Assembly (NCBI GenBank): GCA_947063875.1 | Contig: CAMSTY010000019.1 | Span: 1 to 55,022 of the forward strand | From: an uncultured bacterium | GTDB taxonomy: Bacteria; Bacillota; Clostridia; Lachnospirales; Lachnospiraceae | DNA length: 55,022 nucleotides | Reading direction: 5' to 3' | Shown: positions 1-7,970 of the stretch, piece by piece | Layout of the letters: the number at the start of each line of letters is the position of its first letter | Numbering within the stretch: position 1 is the stretch's first letter | Position numbers and translations under genes: made by a program | The notes under the pieces: generated by a model | The model's input: only the letters and a program-made list of their open reading frames with translations | Database searches by the model: none | Told to the model about the DNA's origin: nothing

Positions 1-653
1 ATCTGGTGCTGATGGATGTGATCATGCCGAAATTGGATGGGATCGCTGTGATGGAAAAAGTCCGCAAGGAACGCATAGGCAGGAAGGTTCCCTCTTTTAT
101 TATGGTGAGCGCCGCCGGAAGCGAACAGGTGACAAGGGATGCTTTCCTGCTGGGAGCCAGCTATTTTATCATGAAGCCTTTTGATAAGGATCTGCTTATG
201 GATAAGATACGGCGTGTCTGTGCCGGAAAAGAAAAGGGTGCGTCCCGCTCAGAAAATGGGAAGATCAACCCATATATGAACCGGGAAGAATATATCCTTC
301 AGAATCTGGAAAATGATGTGACCCGGCTGCTTCATGAGATTGGGATTCCCGCCCATATCAAAGGCTACCAGTATCTAAGAGACGCGATTGCCATTTCCGT
401 AGAGGAGAAAGAGATATTGATCAGTGTGACCAAAGTGCTGTATCCTACCATAGCCAAGCGCTACAATACCACCTCCAGCCGTGTGGAACGGGCAATCCGC
501 CATGCGATTGAAGTGGCATGGACGCGGGGACGCCTGGACACAATACATGATTTATTTGGCTATACCATCAGCAATGGCAAAGGAAAGCCGACAAATTCGG
601 AATTTATCGCTTTGATTTCGGATAAAATAAGGCTGGATTACAAAAGAATGTAA
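1..653 (+). CDS. spo0A: Spo0A, sporulation master response regulator (5' end missing)
   Basis: This is the C-terminal ~217 codons of Spo0A; the left window edge removes the start. The visible part opens in the receiver domain at the phospho-acceptor strand ([11 protein letters not shown]), continues through the switch residues (MVSAAG) and the conserved lysine (MKPFD), then a charged linker and the Spo0A-type DNA-binding effector domain with its recognition region ([18 protein letters not shown]). The family accepts phosphate from the sporulation phosphorelay or orphan kinases and controls entry into sporulation. In Bacilli and Clostridia spoIVB normally lies directly upstream of spo0A; here the visible spoIVB is ~33 kb away. 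Identity is secure; only the N-terminus is unseen. Confidence 0.96.
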   Translation, partial: LVLMDVIMPKLDGIAVMEKVRKERIGRKVPSFIMVSAAGSEQVTRDAFLLGASYFIMKPFDKDLLMDKIRRVCAGKEKGASRSENGKINPYMNREEYILQNLENDVTRLLHEIGIPAHIKGYQYLRDAIAISVEEKEILISVTKVLYPTIAKRYNTTSSRVERAIRHAIEVAWTRGRLDTIHDLFGYTISNGKGKPTNSEFIALISDKIRLDYKRM

Positions 654-660
654 ATTCTAC

Positions 661-689
661 TTCCTAAATCCGCTCAAATATTGTATACT
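661..689 (+). promoter_or_regulatory. possible weak sigma-A promoter of glgA
   Basis: TTCCTA-N17-TATACT in the 90-bp gap between spo0A and glgA. The -10 is good and the -35 poor, so this is tentative. A 6-bp GTCTGC/GCGGAC hairpin follows just before the glgA ribosome binding site (AGGAGG). Confidence 0.3.
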
Positions 690-743
690 GGTAGATAAGT
701 AAGGTCTGCTTGGGGGCGGACGAGAAATCAGGAGGTTATTTCG

Positions 744-2189
744 ATGAAGAAAATTTTGTTTGTTGCATCAGAAGCAGTTCCGTTTATCAAGACCGGAGGC
801 CTGGCGGACGTGGCGGGGTCTTTGCCAAAATGTTTTGACAAAGAATATTTCGATGTGAGGGTGATGATTCCCAAGTATCTTTGCATTAAGGAAAAGTGGC
901 GCAATGAGATGACTTATGTTAACCACTTTTATATGGATTATCTGGGCCAGAGCCGTTATGTGGGGATTTTGCAGTATGTGCTCGATGGAATTACTTTTTA
1001 TTTCATCGATAATGAGGCTTACTTTGGCGGTGACAGGCCTTATGGAGACTGGTTTTATGATCTGGAGAAGTTTTCATTCTTCTGCCAGGCGGCGCTGTCT
1101 TCTTTGCCGGTGATTGGATTCAGGCCGGATGTGGTGCATTGCCATGACTGGCAGACCGGCTTGATTCCGGTTTATTTAAAAGACCGGTTCCGCGGCGGCG
1201 AGTTTTTCCAGAATATGAAGTCGGTAATGACCATCCATAACTTAAAGTTCCAGGGCGTATGGGATGTAAAGACGATTCAGAGATTTTCCGGACTTCCGGA
1301 TTATTACTTTGCACCGGACAAGCTGGAGGCCTACAAGGATGGCAACATGTTAAAGGGCGGTATCGTGTTTGCGGATGCGATCACTACGGTAAGCCAGACT
1401 TATGCGGAAGAGATCAAGATGCCGTTCTATGGAGAAGGCCTGGATGGGTTGATGCGGGCACGTTCCAACAGCTTGCGCGGCATTGTCAATGGAATCGATT
1501 ATGATGATTTCAATCCGGAGACAGACCCATATATTGCCAAGCCTTACAATGCCAAGAACTTCCGCAAGGAAAAAGCAAAGAACAAATGTGCGCTTCAGGA
1601 GCAGGTGGGATTGCCTGTGGATGACAAAAAATTCCTGGTAGGTATCGTGTCCCGTCTGACGGATCAGAAAGGCCTGGATTTGATTCAGGGTGTTATGGAC
1701 GAACTTTGTTCAGAGGATATGCAGCTGATCGTTCTGGGAACCGGGGATGAGCGGTATGAGAATATGTTCCGACATTACGACTGGAAGTACCATGACCGGG
1801 TTTCCGCACAGATTTATTATTCGGAGGAACTGTCTCACAGGATTTACGCAGGCTGCGACGCATTTTTAATGCCGTCTTTGTTTGAACCCTGCGGGTTAAG
1901 CCAGCTGATGGCGCTGCGTTATGGAACCGTGCCGATCGTGCGGGAAACCGGCGGCCTGAAGGATACCGTACAGCCCTACAATGAATATGAAAATACGGGT
2001 ACGGGATTCTCCTTTGCCAACTACAATGCCCATGAGATGCTTGACTCTGTCCGCTATGCCAAGTATGTGTACTATGAAAAGAAACGGGAATGGAATAAGA
2101 TCATTGACCGTGCCATGGCACAGGATTTCTCTTGGCATGCTTCTGCCATGAAATATCAGGAATTGTATGATTGGCTGATTGGCTATTAA
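744..2189 (+). CDS. glgA: glycogen synthase (ADP-glucose type, GT5)
   Basis: 481 aa, the usual length for bacterial GlgA. It transfers glucose from ADP-glucose to the non-reducing end of alpha-1,4-glucan in the cytoplasm. The N-terminal Rossmann half carries the ADP-glucose-binding KTGGLADV motif near residue 17. The C-terminal half has the GIVSRLTDQKGLD segment and the active-site loop SLFEPCGLSQL, followed by the conserved ETGGLKDTV. The start is set by AGGAGG 7-8 nt before ATG. No glgBCDP genes are nearby, so the gene stands apart from a glycogen operon here. The divergent-PAP2 gene starts 20 bp downstream and is probably co-transcribed. Confidence 0.95.
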   Translation: MKKILFVASEAVPFIKTGGLADVAGSLPKCFDKEYFDVRVMIPKYLCIKEKWRNEMTYVNHFYMDYLGQSRYVGILQYVLDGITFYFIDNEAYFGGDRPYGDWFYDLEKFSFFCQAALSSLPVIGFRPDVVHCHDWQTGLIPVYLKDRFRGGEFFQNMKSVMTIHNLKFQGVWDVKTIQRFSGLPDYYFAPDKLEAYKDGNMLKGGIVFADAITTVSQTYAEEIKMPFYGEGLDGLMRARSNSLRGIVNGIDYDDFNPETDPYIAKPYNAKNFRKEKAKNKCALQEQVGLPVDDKKFLVGIVSRLTDQKGLDLIQGVMDELCSEDMQLIVLGTGDERYENMFRHYDWKYHDRVSAQIYYSEELSHRIYAGCDAFLMPSLFEPCGLSQLMALRYGTVPIVRETGGLKDTVQPYNEYENTGTGFSFANYNAHEMLDSVRYAKYVYYEKKREWNKIIDRAMAQDFSWHASAMKYQELYDWLIGY

Positions 2190-2209
2190 AGGGCAGGTAA
2201 GGATGGCAT

Positions 2210-2677
2210 ATGTCATTTTGGGAAAGAATCTTAAGCAATGAGGTGCTGACCTGTGCGGTGGCCGGCTGGATGGTGGCTCAGGTCCTAAAGACGATTCTGG
2301 AATTGGCTTTGAACAAGAATTTTTCCATGGAGCGGCTGGTGGGTTCGGGCGGAATGCCCAGTTCCCACTCCGCTACGGTCTGTGCACTGACAACCGGGGC
2401 GGGTATCCGCTATGGGGTGGAGTCCTTTGAATTTGCGATTTGTTTTATTCTGGCATCGGTGGTGATGTATGACGCCATCGGCGTGCGCCAGGAGACCGGA
2501 AAGCAGGCCAGGCTTTTGAATCTGATTATGGAACAGGATTTCTTCCATCTGGATAATGAGCAGTTTCAGAAGCGGCTGAAGGAATTGGTAGGCCATACGC
2601 CGTTGCAGGTTCTTGCCGGGGCGATATTGGGTATCCTGGTTGCGTTTCTGATTCATGTTAGCTTTTTTCCGGATTGA
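2210..2677 (+). CDS. divergent PAP2 / DUF212 family membrane protein (YuiD-like)
   Basis: 155-aa integral membrane protein of the divergent PAP2 superfamily. The phosphatase-like signature GSGGMPSSHSATV lies near residues 42-54, and YDAIGVRQETGKQA supplies the second family motif. Hydrophobic segments lie at about residues 10-30, 75-95 and 130-150. The family resembles acid phosphatases acting on lipid pyrophosphates or phosphates, but its substrate is not established. The gene starts 20 bp after glgA, and its stop codon overlaps the -35 box of the rpsO promoter. The family call is firm; the function is unknown. Confidence 0.85.
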   Translation: MSFWERILSNEVLTCAVAGWMVAQVLKTILELALNKNFSMERLVGSGGMPSSHSATVCALTTGAGIRYGVESFEFAICFILASVVMYDAIGVRQETGKQARLLNLIMEQDFFHLDNEQFQKRLKELVGHTPLQVLAGAILGILVAFLIHVSFFPD

Positions 2678-2702
2678 CAGCCAGGAGAGGTTGTGGTAAG
2701 AT
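2674..2702 (+). promoter_or_regulatory. sigma-A promoter of rpsO
   Basis: TTGACA-N17-TAAGAT. The -35 overlaps the stop codon of the preceding gene. It leaves a ~90-nt rpsO leader containing a small CCGAG/CTCGG hairpin (about 2723-2733). S15 autoregulates through its leader in several bacteria, so the leader may be regulatory, but I recognise no specific S15-binding fold. Confidence 0.6.
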
Positions 2703-2795
2703 AAGTCCGGATGAAAAGACGCCGAGGCTCGGTTCTTTGGATGCTCCAACCAGGGACTTGGTTTTCGGTAAGAACAAAATTAAGGAGGAAATCTC

Positions 2796-3062
2796 ATGAT
2801 TTCAAAGGAAAAAAAGGCAGCGATTATTGAACAGTATGGAAGAAAAGCAGGAGACACCGGTTCACCGGAGGTTCAGATCGCGATTCTGACAGCAAGAATT
2901 GCGGAACTGACCGAGCATCTGCAGGTGAATAAGAAGGATCACCATTCCAGACGTGGACTTCTGAAGATGGTAGGCCAAAGACGTGGACTGCTGGATTATC
3001 TGAAGAAAACCGACCTGGAAGGTTATCGTGCTTTGATTGAGAAGCTAGGTATCAGAAAGTAA
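2796..3062 (+). CDS. rpsO: 30S ribosomal protein S15
   Basis: 88 aa, full length for bacterial S15. This primary 16S rRNA-binding protein of the small-subunit platform binds helices 20-22. The diagnostic rRNA-contact segments are present: the N-terminal [17 protein letters not shown] and the [10 protein letters not shown] motif around residues 45-54. ATG follows AAGGAGG at a normal distance. It is followed by an intrinsic terminator and then pnp. The rpsO-pnp order is widespread in bacteria and links ribosome production to mRNA decay. Confidence 0.98.
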   Translation: MISKEKKAAIIEQYGRKAGDTGSPEVQIAILTARIAELTEHLQVNKKDHHSRRGLLKMVGQRRGLLDYLKKTDLEGYRALIEKLGIRK

Positions 3063-3073
3063 GAACAGGCTCG

Positions 3074-3106
3074 GGGTGGAGAGTTTTCTCCACCCTGTCG
3101 TTATTT
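3074..3106 (+). terminator. intrinsic terminator or attenuator after rpsO
   Basis: Perfect 8-bp stem GGGTGGAG (3074-3081) / CTCCACCC (3088-3095) with a 6-nt loop, then a weak T-rich tail (TGTCGTTATTT). The imperfect tail suggests partial read-through into pnp, for which I see no obvious separate promoter. Confidence 0.7.
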
Positions 3107-3135
3107 AAACGTTTATAGAAAAAATGAGGTGTTTT

Positions 3136-3230
3136 TCAGAAGATAAGCCCGAGACGACTGCTGTGCGTAAAAGAGGGCGTATCTGCTTTCCTTGTCTTTT
3201 GCGCAGAGCAGTAGTTTCGGAGTCTTCTGA
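3136..3230 (+). promoter_or_regulatory. long pnp leader hairpin, candidate RNase III-type autoregulatory site
   Basis: A ~95-nt, nearly continuous stem ends 20 nt before the pnp ribosome binding site. The outer stem pairs 3136-3143 with 3223-3230 (8 bp, perfect). After a small internal loop, 3149-3168 pairs with 3201-3220 (18 of 20 positions, two of them G.U on the + strand), and 3169-3174 continues with 3195-3200 (6 bp). In E. coli a similar long hairpin in the pnp leader is cut by RNase III and PNPase then represses its own mRNA. Similar use here is inference. Confidence 0.7.
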
Positions 3231-3262
3231 ATAAATAAATAAAAAGAAAAGGAGACAATGTC

Positions 3263-5353
3263 ATGTACAAAAGTTTTAGTATGGAACTGGCAGGGAGAAC
3301 CCTGACTGTGGATGTAGGGAGAGTGGCGAAGCAGGCCAATGGCGCTGCGTTTATGCATTATGGAGATACGGTAGTGCTTTCTACGGCTACCGCGTCAGAT
3401 AAACCCAGAGAAGGGATTGATTTCTTCCCCCTGAGCGTGGAGTTTGAGGAGAAGCTGTATTCTGTCGGTAAGATTCCGGGAGGCTTTAACCGCAGGGAGG
3501 GAAAGGCGTCTGAGAATGCGGTGCTGACTGCCCGCGTGATCGACCGTCCTATGCGTCCTCTGTTTCCCAAGGACTACCGGAATGATGTGACGCTGAACAA
3601 TCTGGTTATGTCCGTTGATCCGGACTGCAGCCCGGAGTATACGGCTATGCTGGGGTCTGCGATTGCTACCTGTATTTCGGATATTCCTTTTGACGGGCCC
3701 TGCGCCACCACTCAGATCGGTATGATCAACGGGGAATTCATTGTGAATCCCACCAATGCCCAGAAGCTGGATTCGGATATGGCTCTGACGGTGGCCTCCA
3801 CCAGGGAAAAAGTGATTATGATTGAGGCAGGCGCCAAGGAAGTGCCGGAGCAGGTGATGATCGAGGCGATCTTTAAGGCCCATGAGGTGAATCAGGAGAT
3901 TATCAAGTTTATTGATACCATCGTGGCGGAGTGCGGCAAATCAAAGCATTCCTATGAGAGCTGCGCCGTTCCGGAGGAACTGTTCGCTGCCATCCGGGAG
4001 ATTGTGCCCCCCGCAGAGATGGAGGAAGCGGTATTTACCGATGACAAGCAGACCCGGGAGGAGAATATCCGCCGGATTACCGAGAAGTTAGAAGAAGCCT
4101 TTGCGGAGAATGAAGAGTGGCTTTCTCTGTTGGGAGAGGCTGTGTACCAGTACCAGAAGAAGACGGTGCGCAAAATGATTTTAAAGGATCACAAGCGTCC
4201 GGACGGCCGTGCCATCACAGAGATTCGTCCGCTGGCTGCAGAGGTTGACCTGCTGCCGAGAGTGCATGGCTCCGGTATGTTTACCCGCGGGCAGACTCAG
4301 ATTCTCAATGTCTGCACCCTGGCCCCTCTGTCTGAGGCCCAGAGATTGGACGGGCTTGATGAGAATGAGACTTCCAAACGTTATATGCATCATTATAATT
4401 TCCCGTCCTATTCGGTGGGGGAGACTAAGCCGTCGAGAGGGCCGGGACGCCGGGAGATCGGTCATGGCGCCCTGGCAGAGCGTGCTTTGGTTCCGGTACT
4501 GCCCAGCGAGGCGGAGTTCCCCTACGCAATCCGTACGGTATCCGAGACCATGGAATCCAACGGCTCTACTTCCCAGGCGAGTATCTGTGCCTCCACGTTG
4601 TCCTTGATGGCGGCCGGTGTACCCATTAAGTCTATGGTAGCCGGAATCTCCTGCGGTCTGGTAACCGGGGAGAGCGACGATGATTATATTGTGCTGACCG
4701 ATATCCAGGGACTGGAGGATTTCTTCGGCGATATGGACTTTAAGGTGGGCGGCACCCATAAGGGAATCACGGCGATTCAGATGGATATCAAGATTCACGG
4801 CCTGACCCGTTCCATCATTGAGGAGGCTATTGCCAGAACCCGTGAGGCAAGACTGTATATTCTGGATGAGGTGATGAAACCGGTGATTGCCGAACCGCGG
4901 AAGGAAGTGGGCAAATATGCTCCCAAGATTGATCAGGTCATCATTGATCCTCAGAAGATCGGCGATGTGGTAGGCAAGCAGGGAAGCACCATCAACAAGA
5001 TTATCGAGGAGACCGGCGTAAAGATCGATATCTCCGAGGACGGGCGGGTGGATATCTGCGGCACGGACAAGGAGATGATCGAGAAAGCCAAAGAGATCAT
5101 CACCAGTATTGTGACGGATATTGAGCCGGGACAGGTGCTCACCGGTAAGGTGGTGCGGATCATGCCTTTCGGCGCTTTTGTAGAATTGAAACCCAAGAAG
5201 GACGGTATGGTGCATATTTCCAGGCTTTCCGATAAGCGGGTGGAGAAGGTAGAGGATGTGGTAAACATCGGCGATACCGTGACAGTAAAGGTACTGGACG
5301 TAGACAAAATGGGCAAGATCAGCCTGAGCATGAAGCCGGGAGATTTGAAGTAA
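3263..5353 (+). CDS. pnp: polyribonucleotide nucleotidyltransferase (PNPase)
   Basis: 696 aa, the typical PNPase length. It is a 3'-to-5' phosphorolytic exoribonuclease, trimeric, acting in mRNA decay. In order it has two RNase PH-like halves (N-terminal core with FPKDYRND; second core with GRREIGHGALAERAL and the catalytic-region DIQGLEDFFGDMDFKV), then a KH domain (GDVVGKQGSTINKIIEETG, near residue 572) and an S1 domain (GKVVRIMPFGAFVELKPKK, near residue 631). The start follows AAAAGGAG. The strong leader hairpin upstream suggests post-transcriptional autoregulation. The secreted M14 peptidase begins 14 bp downstream. Confidence 0.97.
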   Translation: MYKSFSMELAGRTLTVDVGRVAKQANGAAFMHYGDTVVLSTATASDKPREGIDFFPLSVEFEEKLYSVGKIPGGFNRREGKASENAVLTARVIDRPMRPLFPKDYRNDVTLNNLVMSVDPDCSPEYTAMLGSAIATCISDIPFDGPCATTQIGMINGEFIVNPTNAQKLDSDMALTVASTREKVIMIEAGAKEVPEQVMIEAIFKAHEVNQEIIKFIDTIVAECGKSKHSYESCAVPEELFAAIREIVPPAEMEEAVFTDDKQTREENIRRITEKLEEAFAENEEWLSLLGEAVYQYQKKTVRKMILKDHKRPDGRAITEIRPLAAEVDLLPRVHGSGMFTRGQTQILNVCTLAPLSEAQRLDGLDENETSKRYMHHYNFPSYSVGETKPSRGPGRREIGHGALAERALVPVLPSEAEFPYAIRTVSETMESNGSTSQASICASTLSLMAAGVPIKSMVAGISCGLVTGESDDDYIVLTDIQGLEDFFGDMDFKVGGTHKGITAIQMDIKIHGLTRSIIEEAIARTREARLYILDEVMKPVIAEPRKEVGKYAPKIDQVIIDPQKIGDVVGKQGSTINKIIEETGVKIDISEDGRVDICGTDKEMIEKAKEIITSIVTDIEPGQVLTGKVVRIMPFGAFVELKPKKDGMVHISRLSDKRVEKVEDVVNIGDTVTVKVLDVDKMGKISLSMKPGDLK

Positions 5354-5367
5354 GGACTGAGAGAAGA

Positions 5368-6801
5368 ATGAGAGAAAAGAAAAAATATCTGTTGACAGGA
5401 GCGCTGGCGGTATCTCTGGCGGCGGCGAACCCCGCCGTCGTCCTGGCCACGGTAGAGGTTCCGGCTCTGGATATGCCGGTGGATGGAAACTCTGGCGCCG
5501 CCGGAAGCACAGTCCCGGTAACGGAGGCTATAGATCAAGGATCAGACGGCAGCGGGACTGGCAACAGCTCGTCGGTAGTGGAGGCCGGCAGTGAGACGGA
5601 GGGCGGTTCTTCCGTGGTGGAAGCTGGCAGTGAGACGGAGGGCAGTTCTTCCGTGGTTGAGGCCGGCGGATCGGCGGGAGGAAGTTCTCCGGTCGTGGGC
5701 GGAGGCGGTTCGACAGGCGGCACATCACCCGTGATTGGAGCCGGCGCGGCGTCCGGCAGTGTTGCTTTTGGCCCGGGAATAACGTCAGGGCAGGGATTGC
5801 CGGACCCTGACAATGTAGTTCCGGGACGGATTGACTATTTTTCAGAGCCGGTGGGAGATCCTACCGTGGCTGTAGCGGAGAAATATTCTTATGAGAGTAT
5901 GGTTTCCGACTTGGAAAAGCTGCAGTCACGTTATGGAGACCGGCTGCAGGTAAATGTGATCGGAACATCCTGGGATGGAAGAAATCTTTATGAGGCAATT
6001 TTGGGGAATCCGAATGCGGGAAAGCATGTTCTGATTCATGCAGGAATCCATGCGAGAGAGTACATGACTCCTCTTTTGGTAATGAAGCAGCTGGAATACG
6101 GACTGGAATTTTACAATCGCGGCAGCTATGACGGCCAGCCTTTATCTGCAATCCTTCAACAGGTAGCCGTACATTTTGTGCCGATGGTAAATCCGGACGG
6201 GATTGCCTTAAGTCAGTTTGGGCTGGATGCGATCCGGTCCGAGCAGATAAGGCAGGAGATCCAGCAATGCTATGCGAGTGATGTAGCACTGGGACGGACA
6301 TCGGCTCCTTTGGACCGGTATTTGAGTTATTGGAAGGCCAACGGGAGAGGCGTGGATCTGAATCAGAATTTCCCCGCGGACTGGGAAATGCTTTCTGCTG
6401 AATTGGGACCTTCTTATGCGGGATACCGGGGGACACAGCCGTTGTCTGAGCCGGAGACCCAGGCCCTCGCGAATCTGGTAAATTCCAGAAAGTGGGCGGC
6501 GACAGTCAGCTACCACAGCATGGGCAATATCATATACTGGGATTATCAGGGGAACCGGGTGCAGCAGGCGTCAGGGGAGATGACCGCATTGATCGAGGCC
6601 TCTACCGGATATCGTGCCGCAGGGAGCAGCGGCCACGGCGGATTTAAGGATTGGACGCAGATCAAAGAAGATCCGATTCCCGGGGTGACGATTGAGACCG
6701 GAAGTGTGGCATGTCCGCTTCCGTTATCGGAATATGAGGATATTTGGAACCGCAATAAGATGGTTTGGATTTTAGTTGCGCGGTATGCGATGGAACACTA
6801 A
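5368..6801 (+). CDS. secreted M14 zinc carboxypeptidase (gamma-D-glutamyl-mDAP peptidase-like)
   Basis: 477 aa. Residues 1-28 form a signal peptide (basic REKKK, hydrophobic core). A Ser/Gly/Glu-rich linker of ~115 residues follows, with near-perfect tandem units of SSVVEAGSETEG type. The M14 catalytic domain starts near residue 170. Zinc ligands appear as HAxxE (H228, E231) and H383, with the general base in VTIETG (E443). The CPA Arg145 position reads GVDLNQNFP, i.e. no NR pair; an altered residue here is, as I recall, seen in peptidoglycan gamma-D-Glu-mDAP endopeptidases such as YqgT. Cell-wall peptide cleavage is therefore more likely than protein digestion. A terminator follows. Confidence 0.85.
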   Translation: MREKKKYLLTGALAVSLAAANPAVVLATVEVPALDMPVDGNSGAAGSTVPVTEAIDQGSDGSGTGNSSSVVEAGSETEGGSSVVEAGSETEGSSSVVEAGGSAGGSSPVVGGGGSTGGTSPVIGAGAASGSVAFGPGITSGQGLPDPDNVVPGRIDYFSEPVGDPTVAVAEKYSYESMVSDLEKLQSRYGDRLQVNVIGTSWDGRNLYEAILGNPNAGKHVLIHAGIHAREYMTPLLVMKQLEYGLEFYNRGSYDGQPLSAILQQVAVHFVPMVNPDGIALSQFGLDAIRSEQIRQEIQQCYASDVALGRTSAPLDRYLSYWKANGRGVDLNQNFPADWEMLSAELGPSYAGYRGTQPLSEPETQALANLVNSRKWAATVSYHSMGNIIYWDYQGNRVQQASGEMTALIEASTGYRAAGSSGHGGFKDWTQIKEDPIPGVTIETGSVACPLPLSEYEDIWNRNKMVWILVARYAMEH

Positions 6802-6807
6802 ACGAAC

Positions 6808-6846
6808 GCCGGTATTTTGCCAGAAGGCAGGATACCGGCTGTTTTT
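6808..6846 (+). terminator. intrinsic terminator after the M14 peptidase gene
   Basis: GCCGGTAT (6808-6815) pairs with ATACCGGC (6832-6839), with an inner GCC/GGC stem and a TGTTTTT tail. The convergent PHP gene ends 43 bp further on. Confidence 0.85.
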
Positions 6847-6888
6847 ATGAAGAGCTTGCCTTTTGGCGTTTTCTTGCCCATGGGGCAT

Positions 6889-7689
6889 TCAGAGAGGAAG
6901 AAGAACCGGCTTCCGCTGGCGGTAAACGGTGAGATAGCAAAAGCCGCAGTCAAGAAGAATTTCCCTGGCCCTTGCAAAGGAATGGCCGATGTGTTCCGGG
7001 GAGTGGGCATCGGAACCTAAAGTGACCTGTTCGCCTCCCAATTCATGGTAACGTCGAAGAATGTCTTCTGAGGGATTGGGATGGCCTAAGCCGTATTTGA
7101 AGCCTGCGGTGTTGCACTCCAGAGCTCTCCCTTTTTCAATTAATGTCCTAAGAATTGGATCGATATACTCCCGATAAGCGTCGTAAGAATAATTATGGTT
7201 GGTAGTGGGACCGTAGCGGACAACGTAGTCTAAATGGCCAAAAGAGTCGAAACAATCCAGCGTCCGAATCCGTTCCAGTGAGACTTCAAAATAGCGCCGG
7301 TAGGCGTCTTGCTCGGACCGGCCTTCAAAAAACCCGGGATAATAAGGGTCCGTCTGGTCAATGAAATGGCTGGAGCCGATGATATAATCCACGGTCAGAG
7401 ACGAGGCCAGGTTTTCCAGATATTCCCGGATGCGGACCTGAAGGCCTAACTCGACGCCAATATTAATCCGTATACGTCCCTCATATTCCTGGCGCAGGTT
7501 TTGCAGCTGGGAGAGGTAGGAGGGAAAATCCAGGAGAAAAAGTTCTTCGGCCATGCCGGTATGATAGTCGTGGTGATCGGTGATACACAGTTCTGTCATA
7601 CCAAGGGCCAGGCAGCGTTCAATCTGTATCCGTGCGGGAACCGTGCAGTCACCGGAAAAGCCGGTGTGGATGTGAGTGTCCGGGAGCAT
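6889..7689 (-). CDS. PHP-domain histidinol-phosphatase family protein (HisJ-like)
   Basis: 266 aa. The PHP metal-binding motifs are in place: DTHIHTGFSGD at the N-terminus, ITDHHDYH near residue 44, GSSHF, FGHLDYV and a C-terminal GSDAHSPEHIGH. HisJ-type members hydrolyse L-histidinol phosphate using a tri-metal centre, but many related PHP proteins have other phosphoester substrates and no his genes are nearby. The start at 7689 is chosen because AAGGAGG sits 9 nt upstream; an in-frame extension to 7761 lacks such a site. The gene is convergent with the M14 peptidase and divergent from the Na/Pi transporter. Confidence 0.85.
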   Translation of the reverse strand: MLPDTHIHTGFSGDCTVPARIQIERCLALGMTELCITDHHDYHTGMAEELFLLDFPSYLSQLQNLRQEYEGRIRINIGVELGLQVRIREYLENLASSLTVDYIIGSSHFIDQTDPYYPGFFEGRSEQDAYRRYFEVSLERIRTLDCFDSFGHLDYVVRYGPTTNHNYSYDAYREYIDPILRTLIEKGRALECNTAGFKYGLGHPNPSEDILRRYHELGGEQVTLGSDAHSPEHIGHSFARAREILLDCGFCYLTVYRQRKPVLLPL

Positions 7690-7858
7690 AGTAAAGGGCC
7701 TCCTTGTTTTGATATTTGAGATTATAGCGGATATTGGGCGAATATGCAAGTGACGGTTCATTCCATGACAGGCCGCTTTGCTGACCGGTTATGGGGCCAA
7801 TATCGTGGTAGTGGCAGACATATGAAATGGAGAACAGGGCCGGAACGGAAGAAATACC

Positions 7859-7888
7859 TTGAAATGGAAGTGGATTCTGTGATATCAT
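7859..7888 (+). promoter_or_regulatory. possible promoter of the Na/Pi cotransporter gene
   Basis: TTGAAA-N18-TATCAT lies 82 bp before the start. A GC-rich perfect palindrome (GCCGGC-TGCA-GCCGGC, 7910-7925) without a T-tract lies between it and the gene. I see no Pho-box-like direct repeats. Confidence 0.4.
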
Positions 7889-7970
7889 TGTCTTAATTTC
7901 ACACCATTGGCCGGCTGCAGCCGGCAGTCAGAAGCGGATGGATTAAGGAAAAACAGACGGGGAGAAAAGC

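Noticed and set aside
3113..3358. Minus-strand open frames over the pnp leader
   Set aside because: They arise from the long hairpin sequence and have no motif or RBS.
4181..5215. Long minus-strand open frame opposite pnp
   Set aside because: It mirrors the codon structure of pnp, has no recognisable domain and no ribosome binding site; pnp on the + strand is certain.
7910..7925. GC-rich palindrome upstream of the Na/Pi gene as a terminator
   Set aside because: It has no T-tract on either side and a loop of only four bases; no function can be supported.
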